DNA of 64,000 bases from Pseudohalioglobus sediminis (GTDB taxonomy: Bacteria > Pseudomonadota > Gammaproteobacteria > Pseudomonadales > Halieaceae), in assembly GCF_008370495.1 (NCBI RefSeq), contig NZ_VTUX01000002.1, positions 186,001-250,000 of the forward strand, written 5' to 3'. The stretch's first letter is position 1, and every line of letters starts with the position of its first letter. Shown piece by piece: positions 35,635 through 44,966 of this stretch. Position numbers and translations under genes: made by a program. The notes beneath the pieces were generated by a model. It was given only the letters and a program-made list of their open reading frames with translations. It was not told the DNA's origin and did no database searches.

Positions 35635-35673
35635 TGTAACACATATCGCGCATATTGAAACTTTACTGTTACA
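35635..35673. promoter_or_regulatory. Inverted repeat between desaturase and PaaX-type gene
   Basis: TGTAACA at 35635-35641 and TGTTACA at 35667-35673 are exact 7-base reverse complements, 25 bases apart. They lie in the 106-bp divergent region and would suit a dimeric regulator of both genes. Confidence 0.5.
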
Positions 35674-35698
35674 ATCAGGCGATGCAACAGGACGCGAC

Positions 35699-36520
35699 AT
35701 GAAGCAATCCAGCCAGCAGGCGCCCGCGGCGAAACGCCTCATCCTGTCTCTGCTCAGTGCGCCGGACCTGGGTGAGGCCAGCATCGCCTCGCTGGAGCAA
35801 TGGGGAGCGCTGTTCGACATTGATGCGGCCGCCATCCGCGTCACCGTGGGCCGGCTGAAACGCCAGGGCCTGCTGGCGTCCCCGCGCCGGGGCGTCTATG
35901 TGATTGGCCCGAAAGGGCGCATCATGGCCGACACCGCCCGGGACTGGGTTAACGTGGAACGTCGCATCGGGTACTGGGATGGTGACTGGATACTGGCGCA
36001 CTGTGCACACCTGGGCCGGGGCAATCGCACGGCGCTGCGGGCCCGGGAGCGGGCTTTGCGACTGAACGGGTTTGCAGAGTACGCCGCCGGGCTGTGGATA
36101 CGGCCGTCGAACCTGGCAGAGCCCCTAACCGCAACACAACAACGACTGATCACGCTGGGCATGGAAGCAGATGCCGTGATCAGCCGGGCCACGGAAATAG
36201 CCGGCGTCAATGCCGAGGCACTGTTCGCACTGTGGCCGGGTGATGCCATCGAATCCGCCTACCGATACCACTGCGAGGCGATGACCGCGAGCCTGGCGCG
36301 ACTGGGCAAACTGCCACTGGCCGACGCCGCTCGCGAAACAATACAGGTTGGTGAGGCCGTGATCAGGCAGATCAATTCCGACCCGCTGCTGCCCGACCCC
36401 ATCGTCGACGCCGCCGCTCGCAGCCGGATGATTGCGCAGATGCTGGTCTACGATCGGGCCGGGCGCAACATCTGGCAGCGCCTGATCGAGGCTTCAGGAG
36501 CCGGCCTCGATTCACCGTAA
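35699..36520 (+). CDS. PaaX-family transcriptional regulator
   Basis: A 273-residue protein with a winged-helix N-terminus (IASLEQWGALFDIDAAAIRVTVGRLKRQGLL), a middle domain (DWILAHCAHLGRGNRTALRARERALRLNGFAEYAAGLWIRP) and a PaaX-type C-domain. PaaX proteins repress phenylacetate or related catabolic genes and respond to acyl-CoA esters. Here the neighbours are two desaturases, so control of lipid desaturation by an acyl-CoA is a reasonable guess. It is divergent from one desaturase and convergent (5-bp gap) with the other. Confidence 0.85.
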   Translation: MKQSSQQAPAAKRLILSLLSAPDLGEASIASLEQWGALFDIDAAAIRVTVGRLKRQGLLASPRRGVYVIGPKGRIMADTARDWVNVERRIGYWDGDWILAHCAHLGRGNRTALRARERALRLNGFAEYAAGLWIRPSNLAEPLTATQQRLITLGMEADAVISRATEIAGVNAEALFALWPGDAIESAYRYHCEAMTASLARLGKLPLADAARETIQVGEAVIRQINSDPLLPDPIVDAAARSRMIAQMLVYDRAGRNIWQRLIEASGAGLDSP

Positions 36521-36525
36521 TGGAT

Positions 36526-37437
36526 CTATGCCGGTTGTCCCGACTGCCCGCCCCCATTCTCTACCAGTCCCCTCAGGGTGAGGCGGTAAACCGGCGCGCC
36601 CTGGGCCAGCATGATAGGTTCTATGTCCGCGTACAGGTCAGCGTAACGATAGAAGGGTACGCGCGGAAACAGATGGTGAATGGAGTGATAGTTCTGGTAT
36701 CCCCAGGCGACCGTGAGCCACTGCTGCAACGGGCCGGGTAGGAGGATAGTAGAGGTATCCACGTAGCGGCCTACCTTGTTGTGAGGGCGATGCACGATAT
36801 AGGCGAACAGGTACAGCAGCAGTACGATACCCAGCGACCAGCCGACAACGAACAAGGCAAAGGCTTCCAGCCAATAGCCTGCCAGCACCAGGGCCACCCG
36901 CGGCAGGATCGCCGCAGCAACTTCCAGGCAGAGGTAGACATTCTGCCGCAGGGGGCCTTTGGACCAGCGATGGCGCAGATAATACCGGTACTGGACCGTC
37001 AGTAACTGCAGGGCGGCTGCGAGCGCAGCGCGCGGTGACTGCCGCATCTGCGCCACGTGATAGTCCGGGTCCTGTTCCGGCTCGTTGGTATGCCGGTGAT
37101 GTGCCAGGTGCTCGTGGCGATGCGCGGTCAGGGGGATCATCATAATCCAGGCGGCGCCGTAGCCGAGGGCCTCATTCACCCAGCGCAATCGCGGGTGGCT
37201 GCCACTGATACAACCGTGCACCGACTCGTGGGCGACGGTGTAGGCGCAATAGGTCAGGCCGGCGATCATCGGCGTGGCCAGCCACAGTGAGAGCGTGCCT
37301 GTCACGGCCAGCGCCACCGTTGCCAGGTAGCCGAAGAACGTCGCCAGTGCCAGCAGCACCGTGGGCCAGGCGAAGTCACCCATATAGTGCCGTGCTCGCG
37401 CCAGCGCTGCCGCATCCGCACTCTCTTGTTTGCTCAT
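36526..37437 (-). CDS. Membrane fatty-acid desaturase
   Basis: A 303-residue di-iron membrane enzyme: HESVH (70-74), HRHEHLAHH (106-114) and HSIHH near the C-terminus, with hydrophobic segments at about 25-62 and 178-214. Its boxes differ from those of the desaturase at 34657, so it is a separate subfamily, closer to beta-carotene hydroxylase/DesA-like proteins. The start is ATG 37437, with GGGGAG 7 bases upstream; a TTG at 37440 is less likely. Confidence 0.83.
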   Translation of the reverse strand: MSKQESADAAALARARHYMGDFAWPTVLLALATFFGYLATVALAVTGTLSLWLATPMIAGLTYCAYTVAHESVHGCISGSHPRLRWVNEALGYGAAWIMMIPLTAHRHEHLAHHRHTNEPEQDPDYHVAQMRQSPRAALAAALQLLTVQYRYYLRHRWSKGPLRQNVYLCLEVAAAILPRVALVLAGYWLEAFALFVVGWSLGIVLLLYLFAYIVHRPHNKVGRYVDTSTILLPGPLQQWLTVAWGYQNYHSIHHLFPRVPFYRYADLYADIEPIMLAQGAPVYRLTLRGLVENGGGQSGQPA

Positions 37438-37554
37438 CAACCTGCTCCCCGCTCATTTGGCTATGAGTAAAGACTTTGCCGTAGCTGCCTCCGCCTTGTG
37501 AGTGCAGAACTCGCCAGAAAGGTGTCATAATTCGCCAAAAGCGGAGTCCAAGCA

Positions 37555-38565
37555 TTGGAAAAGATCAGCCCTGTGTACGCACGCCTGATTTTGCGAGAGG
37601 TAGTGCGTCGCGATATAAACCCCGCCCCGCTATTCTGCGGCGCCTCGATAACGCGGGAGCAGCTGCTTGGCGGTGGCGATATCAGCATGGCGGACTTCCT
37701 GCACATACTGCGCACCGGGCACGAGATCACCGGTGACGATCAGCTGGGTTTTATACTGGGGCGCAACATGCCGGTATTTGCCCTCGGTGAGGTGGGCGCA
37801 GGCATGGCCGTAGCGCCGACACTGCGAGAGGGCCTACAGCTGATGGAAGCGCATTCGCGCCTGCACGCCAGCTACGTCGTTGTCCGCATTCGTTCGACCT
37901 TCCACGGACTGACAGCATCCATCGGCTACCATCAAGACACGGATAACCTTGAGCGCTTTCATACAGAAACGGCAATGCTGATTCTGCAGCGCTACGCCGA
38001 GTCACTACTTGACCATGTGCTGGCGGATGCCAGCTATCGCCTGACCATAGCGGAACCTGACAACAGTCACGTGTACCGCAGTGCACTGCACGGAAGCGTC
38101 AGTTTCGCAGCAGCGGCGAACGAGGTGGACATTCCACGCCGCTGGCTCGACCTGCCCTCCCCCTATTTCCACCCCGAACTCTGGCGGCAGGCCTGCCTTG
38201 ACCTTTCACGCCGGCTGGCGGACACCGCCAGTGCCAACGCAGCACCCTACAGTGACCACGTCGCTGCCTTGCTGCGCAGCAGTGAACCACCGCTTCCTGA
38301 CCTGGTCACGGTGGCCTCCTCACTCTGCGTCTCGGAACGCACCCTGAACCGGCGATTGCAGCAGGAGGGGCAGAGTTTTCGGCAATTGAAGACCGAGGCG
38401 CTGGCGGCGCGGGCCAGGCACTATCTCCGCAACAGCAACGACAGCATCGAGTCCATCGCGGCAACGCTTGGTTACCAGGACACCGCCAATTTCCGTCGCG
38501 CCTTTCGCAACAATGAGGGCTGCACACCCAACCACTACCGCCAGCGGGCGCAGAAAACAGGATAG
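37555..38565 (+). CDS. AraC-family transcriptional regulator
   Basis: A 336-residue regulator with an AraC arabinose-binding-like N-domain and a C-terminal HTH pair ([19 protein letters not shown] and [19 protein letters not shown]). The start codon is TTG at 37555, with CGGAG 9 bases upstream. The nitroreductase-type gene follows 5 bases after its stop, so regulator and enzyme are one transcription unit. The inducer is unknown. Confidence 0.85.
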   Translation: MEKISPVYARLILREVVRRDINPAPLFCGASITREQLLGGGDISMADFLHILRTGHEITGDDQLGFILGRNMPVFALGEVGAGMAVAPTLREGLQLMEAHSRLHASYVVVRIRSTFHGLTASIGYHQDTDNLERFHTETAMLILQRYAESLLDHVLADASYRLTIAEPDNSHVYRSALHGSVSFAAAANEVDIPRRWLDLPSPYFHPELWRQACLDLSRRLADTASANAAPYSDHVAALLRSSEPPLPDLVTVASSLCVSERTLNRRLQQEGQSFRQLKTEALAARARHYLRNSNDSIESIAATLGYQDTANFRRAFRNNEGCTPNHYRQRAQKTG

Positions 38566-38570
38566 AAAAC

Positions 38571-39245
38571 ATGCCGGATTACCAACCCGTGCCACTGCCA
38601 GACTGGCAAAGTTACAGCGATGACGAGATGCGCCGGCGCGCCAAAGACTATCTCGAAGATATCCAGCGCCGCCACTCGGTGCGGGCCTTCAGCGATAAAC
38701 CCGTGCCCAGGGACATCATTGAGGCCTGCATACGCGCCGCCGGCTCGGCACCGAGCGGCGCAAACCACCAGCCATGGCACTTCGTTTGTGTTTCAGACGC
38801 GGAGACCCGGCGCAAGATACGTATCGCCGCCGAGCACGAAGAGGCCGAATTCTACAGCGGTCGCGCCGGGGAGGACTGGCTGGAGGACCTGGACAAGCTG
38901 GGCACGGACCAGCACAAGCCCTTCCTGGAAACTGCACCGTGGTTAATCGCCATATTCCTGCAACGATCCGGCGTGGATGCGGATGGCAATAAACAGAAAA
39001 ACTATTACATGTCGGAATCCGTGGGTATCGCCACCGGCTTTCTCCTCAACGCACTGCATCGCGCCGGACTGGCCACGCTGACCCACACGCCCAACCCGAT
39101 GAAGTTCCTCTCGGAAATACTGCAACGGCCAGCGACAGAGCGGCCCTATATGCTGCTGGTGGTGGGCCACCCGGCTGATGACGCCACGGTACCGGGCGCC
39201 GCACTGCAAAAAAAATCGCTGGATGAGATAGCGAGCTTCGTCTGA
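38571..39245 (+). CDS. Nitroreductase-fold flavoprotein, iodotyrosine-deiodinase-like
   Basis: A 224-residue FMN protein. [14 protein letters not shown] (33-46) and [13 protein letters not shown] (60-72) bind FMN as in nitroreductases. The sequence resembles the iodotyrosine deiodinase (IYD) subgroup: E91, Y95 and K116 align with the human E157/Y161/K182 lid residues that hold the zwitterion of halotyrosine. The C-terminal [18 protein letters not shown] and TPNPM also fit. IYD catalyses reductive dehalogenation. The alignment to human IYD is from memory. It follows the AraC gene. Confidence 0.75.
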   Translation: MPDYQPVPLPDWQSYSDDEMRRRAKDYLEDIQRRHSVRAFSDKPVPRDIIEACIRAAGSAPSGANHQPWHFVCVSDAETRRKIRIAAEHEEAEFYSGRAGEDWLEDLDKLGTDQHKPFLETAPWLIAIFLQRSGVDADGNKQKNYYMSESVGIATGFLLNALHRAGLATLTHTPNPMKFLSEILQRPATERPYMLLVVGHPADDATVPGAALQKKSLDEIASFV

Positions 39246-39254
39246 GGGCCGTCA

Positions 39255-39285
39255 ACCGCGGCGCTACGGGAAACAGCGGCGCGGT
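39255..39285. terminator. Possible bidirectional hairpin between convergent genes
   Basis: ACCGCGGCGCT (39255-39265) and AGCGGCGCGGT (39275-39285) pair over 11 bases with one mismatch and a 9-base loop. No T-run follows, so it is at best a weak terminator between the nitroreductase-type and LLM genes. Confidence 0.35.
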
Positions 39286-39293
39286 GGTGCGCA

Positions 39294-40340
39294 TCAGGCC
39301 CCTGCAGAAAAGCCCTGGAACGCCATCGGTATCGCCCTGATATCTTCGATCACCTGCGCGGGCAGCCTGCCCGGCATCTCGTAAGACGCGCTGTCGGATA
39401 CGGCGTCGGCCAGACCGGCAAACCGGCTTTCAATCTGCGTAGCGATCTGGTCATGGCGACCGATGGCGCAAAACAGTTGCAACACGTCATCGCTTATGAC
39501 CGCAGGCATATCGCGCCACTGTGACTGCCTGGCCATGGCATTGAGTTGTTCGCCCACGTCCAGCAGGTCATGCTGCTCCAGCACCGGCCAGTAGGCGCGG
39601 GTGGAGCCATAGAAGGCGATGCGCTGGCGGTGGAACTCTATGCTGCGCTCAACCTCTGCGTCCGTCGCGCCGGTTACCACGAAACCACCACCACTGACCT
39701 GCAGCGATGCCCGGTTGCGACCGGCCCGGTCAAGGCCGGTCTGCAGCTGCGGCAGTACGGCGTTCTGGAAATACTTGCGCGTGCAAAACGCATGCAAGCG
39801 CACCCCGTCTGCCACCTCGCCGGCGAGCCGCAACATGGCTGGCCCCACCGCCGCCATGGTGACAGGCGGTGGCGAAAACGGCATTGCCTCCGGGGTGAAA
39901 TTCGGCGTCATCAGGGTAAAGCGGTAGTGCTCGCCATCAAATGCCAGCGGCGCACCTGTTTTCCAGCTCCGCCATATCGCCCGCAGTGCGCCGATGTACT
40001 CTTTCAGGCGCGGCACCGGGGCAGACCACGGCACGGAAAAACGTCGCTCGTTATGCCCCTTTACCTGCGTGCCCAGTCCAAGCTCGAAACGCCCTTTACT
40101 GGCCGCTTGCAGGTCCCAGCCGAGATTGGCCATGACCATGGGACTGCGCGGGAACGCAATCGCCACACCGGTACCCAGGCGCAGTCGATCACTGTTTACC
40201 GCCGCTACACCCAGCGGCAGGAACGGGTCGTGACGGTTTTCCTGGGTGAGCACGCCGTCGTAGCCGGCGTGCTCGAGGCGCTGGATCTCGCCGGCTACGG
40301 CTCGCAGCTCATCCTGCACCAGCGTGGTGTAGATCTGCAC
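39294..40340 (-). CDS. LLM-class oxidoreductase (TIGR03617-type)
   Basis: A 348-residue luciferase-like protein: LEHAGYDGVLTQENRHDPFLPLGVAA, LRLGTGVAIAFPRSPMVMANLGWDLQ, GRFELGLGTQVKGHNERRF. This is the pattern of the TIGR03617 F420-dependent group, though F420 use in Gammaproteobacteria is doubtful and FMN is possible. The start is GTG 40340. It is 17 bases downstream of the methyltransferase gene on the same strand and probably the last gene of that unit. Confidence 0.83.
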   Translation of the reverse strand: MQIYTTLVQDELRAVAGEIQRLEHAGYDGVLTQENRHDPFLPLGVAAVNSDRLRLGTGVAIAFPRSPMVMANLGWDLQAASKGRFELGLGTQVKGHNERRFSVPWSAPVPRLKEYIGALRAIWRSWKTGAPLAFDGEHYRFTLMTPNFTPEAMPFSPPPVTMAAVGPAMLRLAGEVADGVRLHAFCTRKYFQNAVLPQLQTGLDRAGRNRASLQVSGGGFVVTGATDAEVERSIEFHRQRIAFYGSTRAYWPVLEQHDLLDVGEQLNAMARQSQWRDMPAVISDDVLQLFCAIGRHDQIATQIESRFAGLADAVSDSASYEMPGRLPAQVIEDIRAIPMAFQGFSAGA

Positions 40341-40357
40341 GTCTTTGCTGCCGCGAG

Positions 40358-41179
40358 CTAGGGCTTGCGGAAGACCAGTGTCATGCGTTCACTCTCGCCC
40401 GCCGCCGTCAACGCGGCCTTTTGCGCATCCGATTCAACTTTGTGCAGCGTTGGCGGCAGGCTCCAGACGCCGTGCTCGTGGCGCTTGGTGTCCAGCGGGT
40501 TACGGTTGAAGAAACCCTCAGCTTCGAGGACGAAGCCGGCACGGGTAGCCATTGCCACAACGTAGTCGCGACCGACGTAGCCAATATTGCGCGACATCCA
40601 GTCCTGGTCCGCATCGGCCATGTGCTGCACCACGCCCAGCTTGCCGCCTGGCTTGAGGATAGCGTAGAAGTGTTCAAAGGCCGCCGGCGCGATACCGGAG
40701 CGCACCATACCGTGGGCGCTGCGGAAGGTCACGACGCGGTCGACACTGTTATCCGCCGCCGCGGGCTTGACCAGCGTATCGGCCTCCTCATCGAACATGA
40801 GCGAGGTGACCTCGACCTTGCCGTAAACGTCCGGCGTATCTTTCATCTTCTGTTCAAAGCGCTCGCGCCCACGCGGACGGTAATCTGCCTGGGTATCACT
40901 GCTGTCGTAGTGCGCAGCGATCAACTTGCCGTTATCGCGCAGGTAAGGCGCTAGAATTTCCGTATACCAACCGCCGCCCGGCCAGACTTCAACCACGGTA
41001 TGCCCGGGCTGGATGTCGAACAATTTCAGGGTTTGCACGGGATTGCGGTACTTGTCGCGCGCTTTATTGGCCTCGGCGCGATGTTCGCCGGCGACCGCTG
41101 CCTCCAGTGCGGCGTCGTCAGCGTGAACCGCCGGCATTATGGCAATTGCCAGCAGTGCAGCAAAAATCCTTGTTCTCAT
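40358..41179 (-). CDS. Predicted methyltransferase with signal peptide (COG4798-like)
   Basis: A 273-residue protein with a Sec signal (MRTRIFAALLAIAIMPAVHA, cleavage near 20) followed by a class I SAM-methyltransferase-like core: VVEVWPGGGWYTEILAPYL, then RVVTFRSAHGM and LKPGGKLGVVQHM. An exported methyltransferase-like protein is unusual because SAM is cytosolic, but COG4798-type proteins of this build are widespread. Function unknown. Confidence 0.75.
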   Translation of the reverse strand: MRTRIFAALLAIAIMPAVHADDAALEAAVAGEHRAEANKARDKYRNPVQTLKLFDIQPGHTVVEVWPGGGWYTEILAPYLRDNGKLIAAHYDSSDTQADYRPRGRERFEQKMKDTPDVYGKVEVTSLMFDEEADTLVKPAAADNSVDRVVTFRSAHGMVRSGIAPAAFEHFYAILKPGGKLGVVQHMADADQDWMSRNIGYVGRDYVVAMATRAGFVLEAEGFFNRNPLDTKRHEHGVWSLPPTLHKVESDAQKAALTAAGESERMTLVFRKP

Positions 41180-41422
41180 TGTGTATTTCTCCGCTTGGTC
41201 ATTAGGAAATTCGGACTGTCGGGGAGGTTACAGGTACTGTTGCCTGCGGATCAAGCGCGTGCCCTGCTTATGGCCCTGTGCCGTGGCAACCTGGCCTGCC
41301 GGGAACGCGAGCGTGCATCTCCCCAACCAGTTTGGTACGCCGGGCGGCCCAGCCCGGTTCAAACCGCCTGGCCACCGCGGCCGCATGTAAACCAAGCGTA
41401 TGTGGACGCCTCAGCGTGGAGT

Positions 41423-42490
41423 TCAGCCCAGGAAGTCCATCGCATCCAGGTCCAGGCAATGCTGGAAATGACGCTGCGCCATGGTCAGGAACATCCTGTC
41501 GCTGCGCTCTCCCGCCGCCGCGAAGCAGGCTCCCAGGATGGTGATCATCAATCCGTGCATTGACTGTAGCCGGTACTGATTCCAGCAGTCATCGAGGCTC
41601 AACTTCACGCCCAGACGCGCGAGTTCATCGCGGTACTCGGCGACAACATCCCGCTCCCACTGCCGCCGCTGCGCCGTGTCGACACTGCCGCCCATAAAGT
41701 AGGCGAGATCGGTGAGCGGACTGTGTTCCGAGATGGTCTGCCAGTCCACGGTACATGCCATATCGCCATCGAAGAGGATGTTTTCGCTACGGAAATCCCC
41801 GTGCACCAGGGTCTTGGGGCCGGCATAGTGGCACGCGAACCTGACGTGATTGTTAACGTAATGCTCGCCGAACTGTTTCGCGCTGGCATCCAGTGAATCA
41901 CCGAAACGCTGCAGGAACGTCGGCCAGAACTGTTGCAGAAAGTCCTGCCCGACCTTTGCGCCTTCCGGTTCGGTACTCTTCACCACGAAATCGCAGGCCT
42001 TGAGGCTGTCGTCGTCGTAGAAGGCCGACGCCAGCCTGGCTGCCTGTTTCAACGCTACCTGTGTGCGGGCCAGTGTCTCGCCGACAAGCTGGCTACCGGG
42101 CTCCGCCGGTGCCATGTCTTCCATCACGATAATGAAATCCATGCGGTCTTCGCTGATTTCGTTGGCAAAGATTTCCGGCGTGCGGATGCTGGTTTTGTCG
42201 GCGAGATGGCGGTAAAACATCACCTCGTTGAAATAGGCGCCCTGCGCACCCGCCATCATTCGCGCGGTTTCATCTGCAGCCGGGAACTTGACGATCACCG
42301 AGGCCGGGGCCTCAGTCTCAAGGCCCTCATAGCAGAGCTGGAAACGCGCGTTATCGCCCATCTTGCCGGTACCGATGATCGTGTAGTCCACGTCGGTGAC
42401 GCGGCCTTCAGGGAGCCGGCCGGATTCATGCAAAGCGCGCGTAAACCATTCCGCAGTGATTTCCGCGGGTTTTGTCACGATATCTACCAT
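41423..42490 (-). CDS. Ecdysteroid-kinase-like phosphotransferase
   Basis: A 355-residue APH-fold kinase-like protein: K68 (VIVKFP) as the ATP-binding Lys, LVHGDFRSENILF with H230-G231-D232 and N237, and D249 (CTVDW) as the metal-binding Asp. The sequence resembles the EcKL/DUF1679 branch (ecdysteroid 22-kinases of insects) rather than the aminoglycoside enzymes. In steroid- and terpenoid-degrading bacteria such proteins are common and probably phosphorylate a secondary alcohol. It lies 5 bases downstream of the LLM gene. Confidence 0.75.
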   Translation of the reverse strand: MVDIVTKPAEITAEWFTRALHESGRLPEGRVTDVDYTIIGTGKMGDNARFQLCYEGLETEAPASVIVKFPAADETARMMAGAQGAYFNEVMFYRHLADKTSIRTPEIFANEISEDRMDFIIVMEDMAPAEPGSQLVGETLARTQVALKQAARLASAFYDDDSLKACDFVVKSTEPEGAKVGQDFLQQFWPTFLQRFGDSLDASAKQFGEHYVNNHVRFACHYAGPKTLVHGDFRSENILFDGDMACTVDWQTISEHSPLTDLAYFMGGSVDTAQRRQWERDVVAEYRDELARLGVKLSLDDCWNQYRLQSMHGLMITILGACFAAAGERSDRMFLTMAQRHFQHCLDLDAMDFLG

Positions 42491-42495
42491 TGCGA

Positions 42496-43551
42496 TTACG
42501 CCTCTGCTGTCTTGATTCTTCGGTATTCTTCTATCACCGGAGCAAATTCATCCGGCGTGGAGGCGTGGATGCAGACCTCGTCAGCGCCGTGCCCTAACTC
42601 CTCGTGAATACGGCGCGCACATGCCTCCGGCGTCCCTGTGGCCACCGCTGACAACCACTCTTGCGGGATCAACTTCTCCAGCGCTTCGAGTTGTTCGAGC
42701 GTCGCCACGCTGTCGATGCCACCGAGCATGGAGCTCACCAGGGCGTCGGCCCTGAACTGCGTCAGCACTTCGGCATCCCAGTCGTTCAACTCCACCAATA
42801 ATTCCGCATACCCGGGTGCCTGCATATAGGTGGCCATCCGCGCCACTATCTTACGCAGGTAGTCCTCCCGGGACGGGTTCACCACGGTGGCCATTACCGT
42901 GCAGATTTTCACATCATCGATGCAACGACCCGCTTGTTCTGCTCCCTGTTGAACCGCCTGCTTCGCCCTGTGGAGGCCATCAGGGGTGATAAAGGTATGC
43001 AGGTGCACGCCGTCAAAATGCTTGCCGGCGAACACCAGGCTCTTGGGGCCAAAGCCGACAAAGTAGATCGGGATATGTGCATCCAGCCAGTCTCCCGGGC
43101 TGAGATAGGGAAGATTGCCCATCGGCCCCTCGTAGGAGACGATCTTCTCCCCCCGCCACAGACGGCGCAGGATATCGAGCCCGTCCACCATTTGCCTGTT
43201 GGTCACGGTACCGAGCCCCATCAGCTGGTTGCGAATGGCGACGCCGCGAGCCAGGCCCAGCTCGAATCGACCTGCGGACATATAGTGCAGCGAACTGCAC
43301 ATGGTCGCCAGCACCATCGGGTGGCGGGTATGGATATTGGTCGCCGCGGTGGCGACATGAATGCGCTCGGTTACTGCCAGTGCCGCCGAGCAGATCACGC
43401 CGGCGTCTTTCACATCGAAACGCTCGGACAACCAGGCCTTACCCAGACCAAGGTCCTCCGCCCGCCTGACCTCGTCGAGGGCATCGACAGGTGTGCGGGT
43501 GTGCCCCGGAAGCAGGTAACAACTCAGTTCAGGAAATTCTTGCTGTGACAT
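42496..43551 (-). CDS. LLM-class oxidoreductase (TIGR03857-type)
   Basis: A 351-residue luciferase-like protein: PELSCYLLPGHTRTPVDALDEV at the N-terminus, VATAATNIHTRHPMVLATM, GRFELGLARGVAIRNQLMGLGTV. The TIGR03857-type pattern is usually called F420-dependent. ATG 43551 (MSQQEFPELS) is my preferred start; an in-frame ATG at 43569 has no SD. The gene lies between the phosphotransferase and the P450 and probably acts in the same pathway. Confidence 0.8.
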   Translation of the reverse strand: MSQQEFPELSCYLLPGHTRTPVDALDEVRRAEDLGLGKAWLSERFDVKDAGVICSAALAVTERIHVATAATNIHTRHPMVLATMCSSLHYMSAGRFELGLARGVAIRNQLMGLGTVTNRQMVDGLDILRRLWRGEKIVSYEGPMGNLPYLSPGDWLDAHIPIYFVGFGPKSLVFAGKHFDGVHLHTFITPDGLHRAKQAVQQGAEQAGRCIDDVKICTVMATVVNPSREDYLRKIVARMATYMQAPGYAELLVELNDWDAEVLTQFRADALVSSMLGGIDSVATLEQLEALEKLIPQEWLSAVATGTPEACARRIHEELGHGADEVCIHASTPDEFAPVIEEYRRIKTAEA

Positions 43552-43616
43552 CGGGTGTACATCTCTCATTTTGTAGTATCAGTTGTCAGTGCTGCGGCGC
43601 TCGCGGGCTCAGTGCT

Positions 43617-44966
43617 CTAGTGGCGTGGACTGATATCGAGCGGCAACCTGGCCGGCTTGGGCAAGGGCACCCACAACAGCCTGGGCTTGAATCCCTTCGG
43701 GGTTTGATAGTCAAAACGCTTGAGGAACTGGAACATGAAAGCCTTGGCCAGCATGACCGCGAAATGCATACCAATGCACTTATGTGCCCCGCCACCGAAG
43801 GGGTGGTAGCAGAAGCTGTGCTGCTTGTGCTCCGCGCGCTCGGGCAAAAACCGGTCCGGGTCAAACTGGTCCGGGTTGCTCCAGTACCTGGGATCGCGGT
43901 GATTGAACATGGGCGGCAGGAATAGCATGGTGTTGGGCGGAATGGTATAAGCGCCCAGTTCGCACTCCCTGATGGTCCGCCGCGTCATCAACGGTACCGA
44001 AGGATGCAGGCGCAGGCACTCATGAAAACAGCGATCTATGAGCTCCAGACTGGCCAGGTCTTCGTACTCGAGCGTGTCCTTGCCCAGGCTTTCCACTTCT
44101 GCGCGCATTTTGCGCTGCCATGATGGATCCATCGCCGAGTACATCACCAGGTGATTCAGCACAGACGTGGTCGTATCGTGAGCAGCAAAAAGCAGGAAAG
44201 AGGCATGGGCAATGATATCCTGCTCATCAAAGAAGCGGCCGTCCTCCTGTTTTTCGTTGCACATGTAGGTCAGCATATCGGTGCCGTCACTACCCCGGCG
44301 CCGGGGGATCAGCTCGGCGAAGTAACGGGCCAGGAAGCGTTCTCCCTGCTTGCCTTTCCTGAACTTGGTAAAAGGCAGCTCTTTTTTCACCTGCCCGACC
44401 AGGCCTTCATTGATATCCGTAAACGCCCTGTTCAGCGCTTCGGCTTCAGCGCCGCTGGCTTCAACGCCGATGAATACCCGGGCGCCAACGGCCAGCAGCA
44501 GTTCCTTGATACTGGCGCCAAACTCGATGCGACCGTGCTGGCTCCAACTATCGAGGTGCGCCTCGATAATGGGATTCATCTCCGCGACGTAGTTACCCAT
44601 CACCGCGGTCTTGAAAGCGCTCTGCATGATGCGGCGCTGGAATTTGTGCTCTTCGAAATCCCGCAGCAACAGGCCGCCCTTGTAGAACTGGCCCAGGTTG
44701 GCGTCATAGCCCATTTCAGCAGAGAAATTTTTATCGCGGTCCAGGTAAATGCGCTGGTAGTTGTCCGCGCCGAGCACCAACACGCCGCGCTGATCCAGGA
44801 TCTTGATCCGCGAGACCTCGCCCCACTTCCGGTAGTGCTCGTCAGCGAGGTCTTTCAGGCGGAACACGGCATCGAGACCTCGGCCAAAATACGGCAGACC
44901 ATCGCTGCCGGGGATATGGTCCAGATCCCTGTTATCGGGCTCTTGTTTGTAGGCCTGACTGGTCAT
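43617..44966 (-). CDS. Cytochrome P450
   Basis: A 449-residue P450: I-helix AAHDTT (261-266), ExxR (E316-R319, HECLR), PERF-like FDPDRFLPER and the haem loop FGGGAHKCIG with C397. It resembles bacterial P450s that hydroxylate sterols, terpenoids or alkyl chains (CYP51/CYP183-like); I cannot assign a subfamily. The start is ATG 44966, with AGGA upstream. No ferredoxin or ferredoxin reductase is nearby, so redox partners must come from elsewhere. Confidence 0.88.
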   Translation of the reverse strand: MTSQAYKQEPDNRDLDHIPGSDGLPYFGRGLDAVFRLKDLADEHYRKWGEVSRIKILDQRGVLVLGADNYQRIYLDRDKNFSAEMGYDANLGQFYKGGLLLRDFEEHKFQRRIMQSAFKTAVMGNYVAEMNPIIEAHLDSWSQHGRIEFGASIKELLLAVGARVFIGVEASGAEAEALNRAFTDINEGLVGQVKKELPFTKFRKGKQGERFLARYFAELIPRRRGSDGTDMLTYMCNEKQEDGRFFDEQDIIAHASFLLFAAHDTTTSVLNHLVMYSAMDPSWQRKMRAEVESLGKDTLEYEDLASLELIDRCFHECLRLHPSVPLMTRRTIRECELGAYTIPPNTMLFLPPMFNHRDPRYWSNPDQFDPDRFLPERAEHKQHSFCYHPFGGGAHKCIGMHFAVMLAKAFMFQFLKRFDYQTPKGFKPRLLWVPLPKPARLPLDISPRH

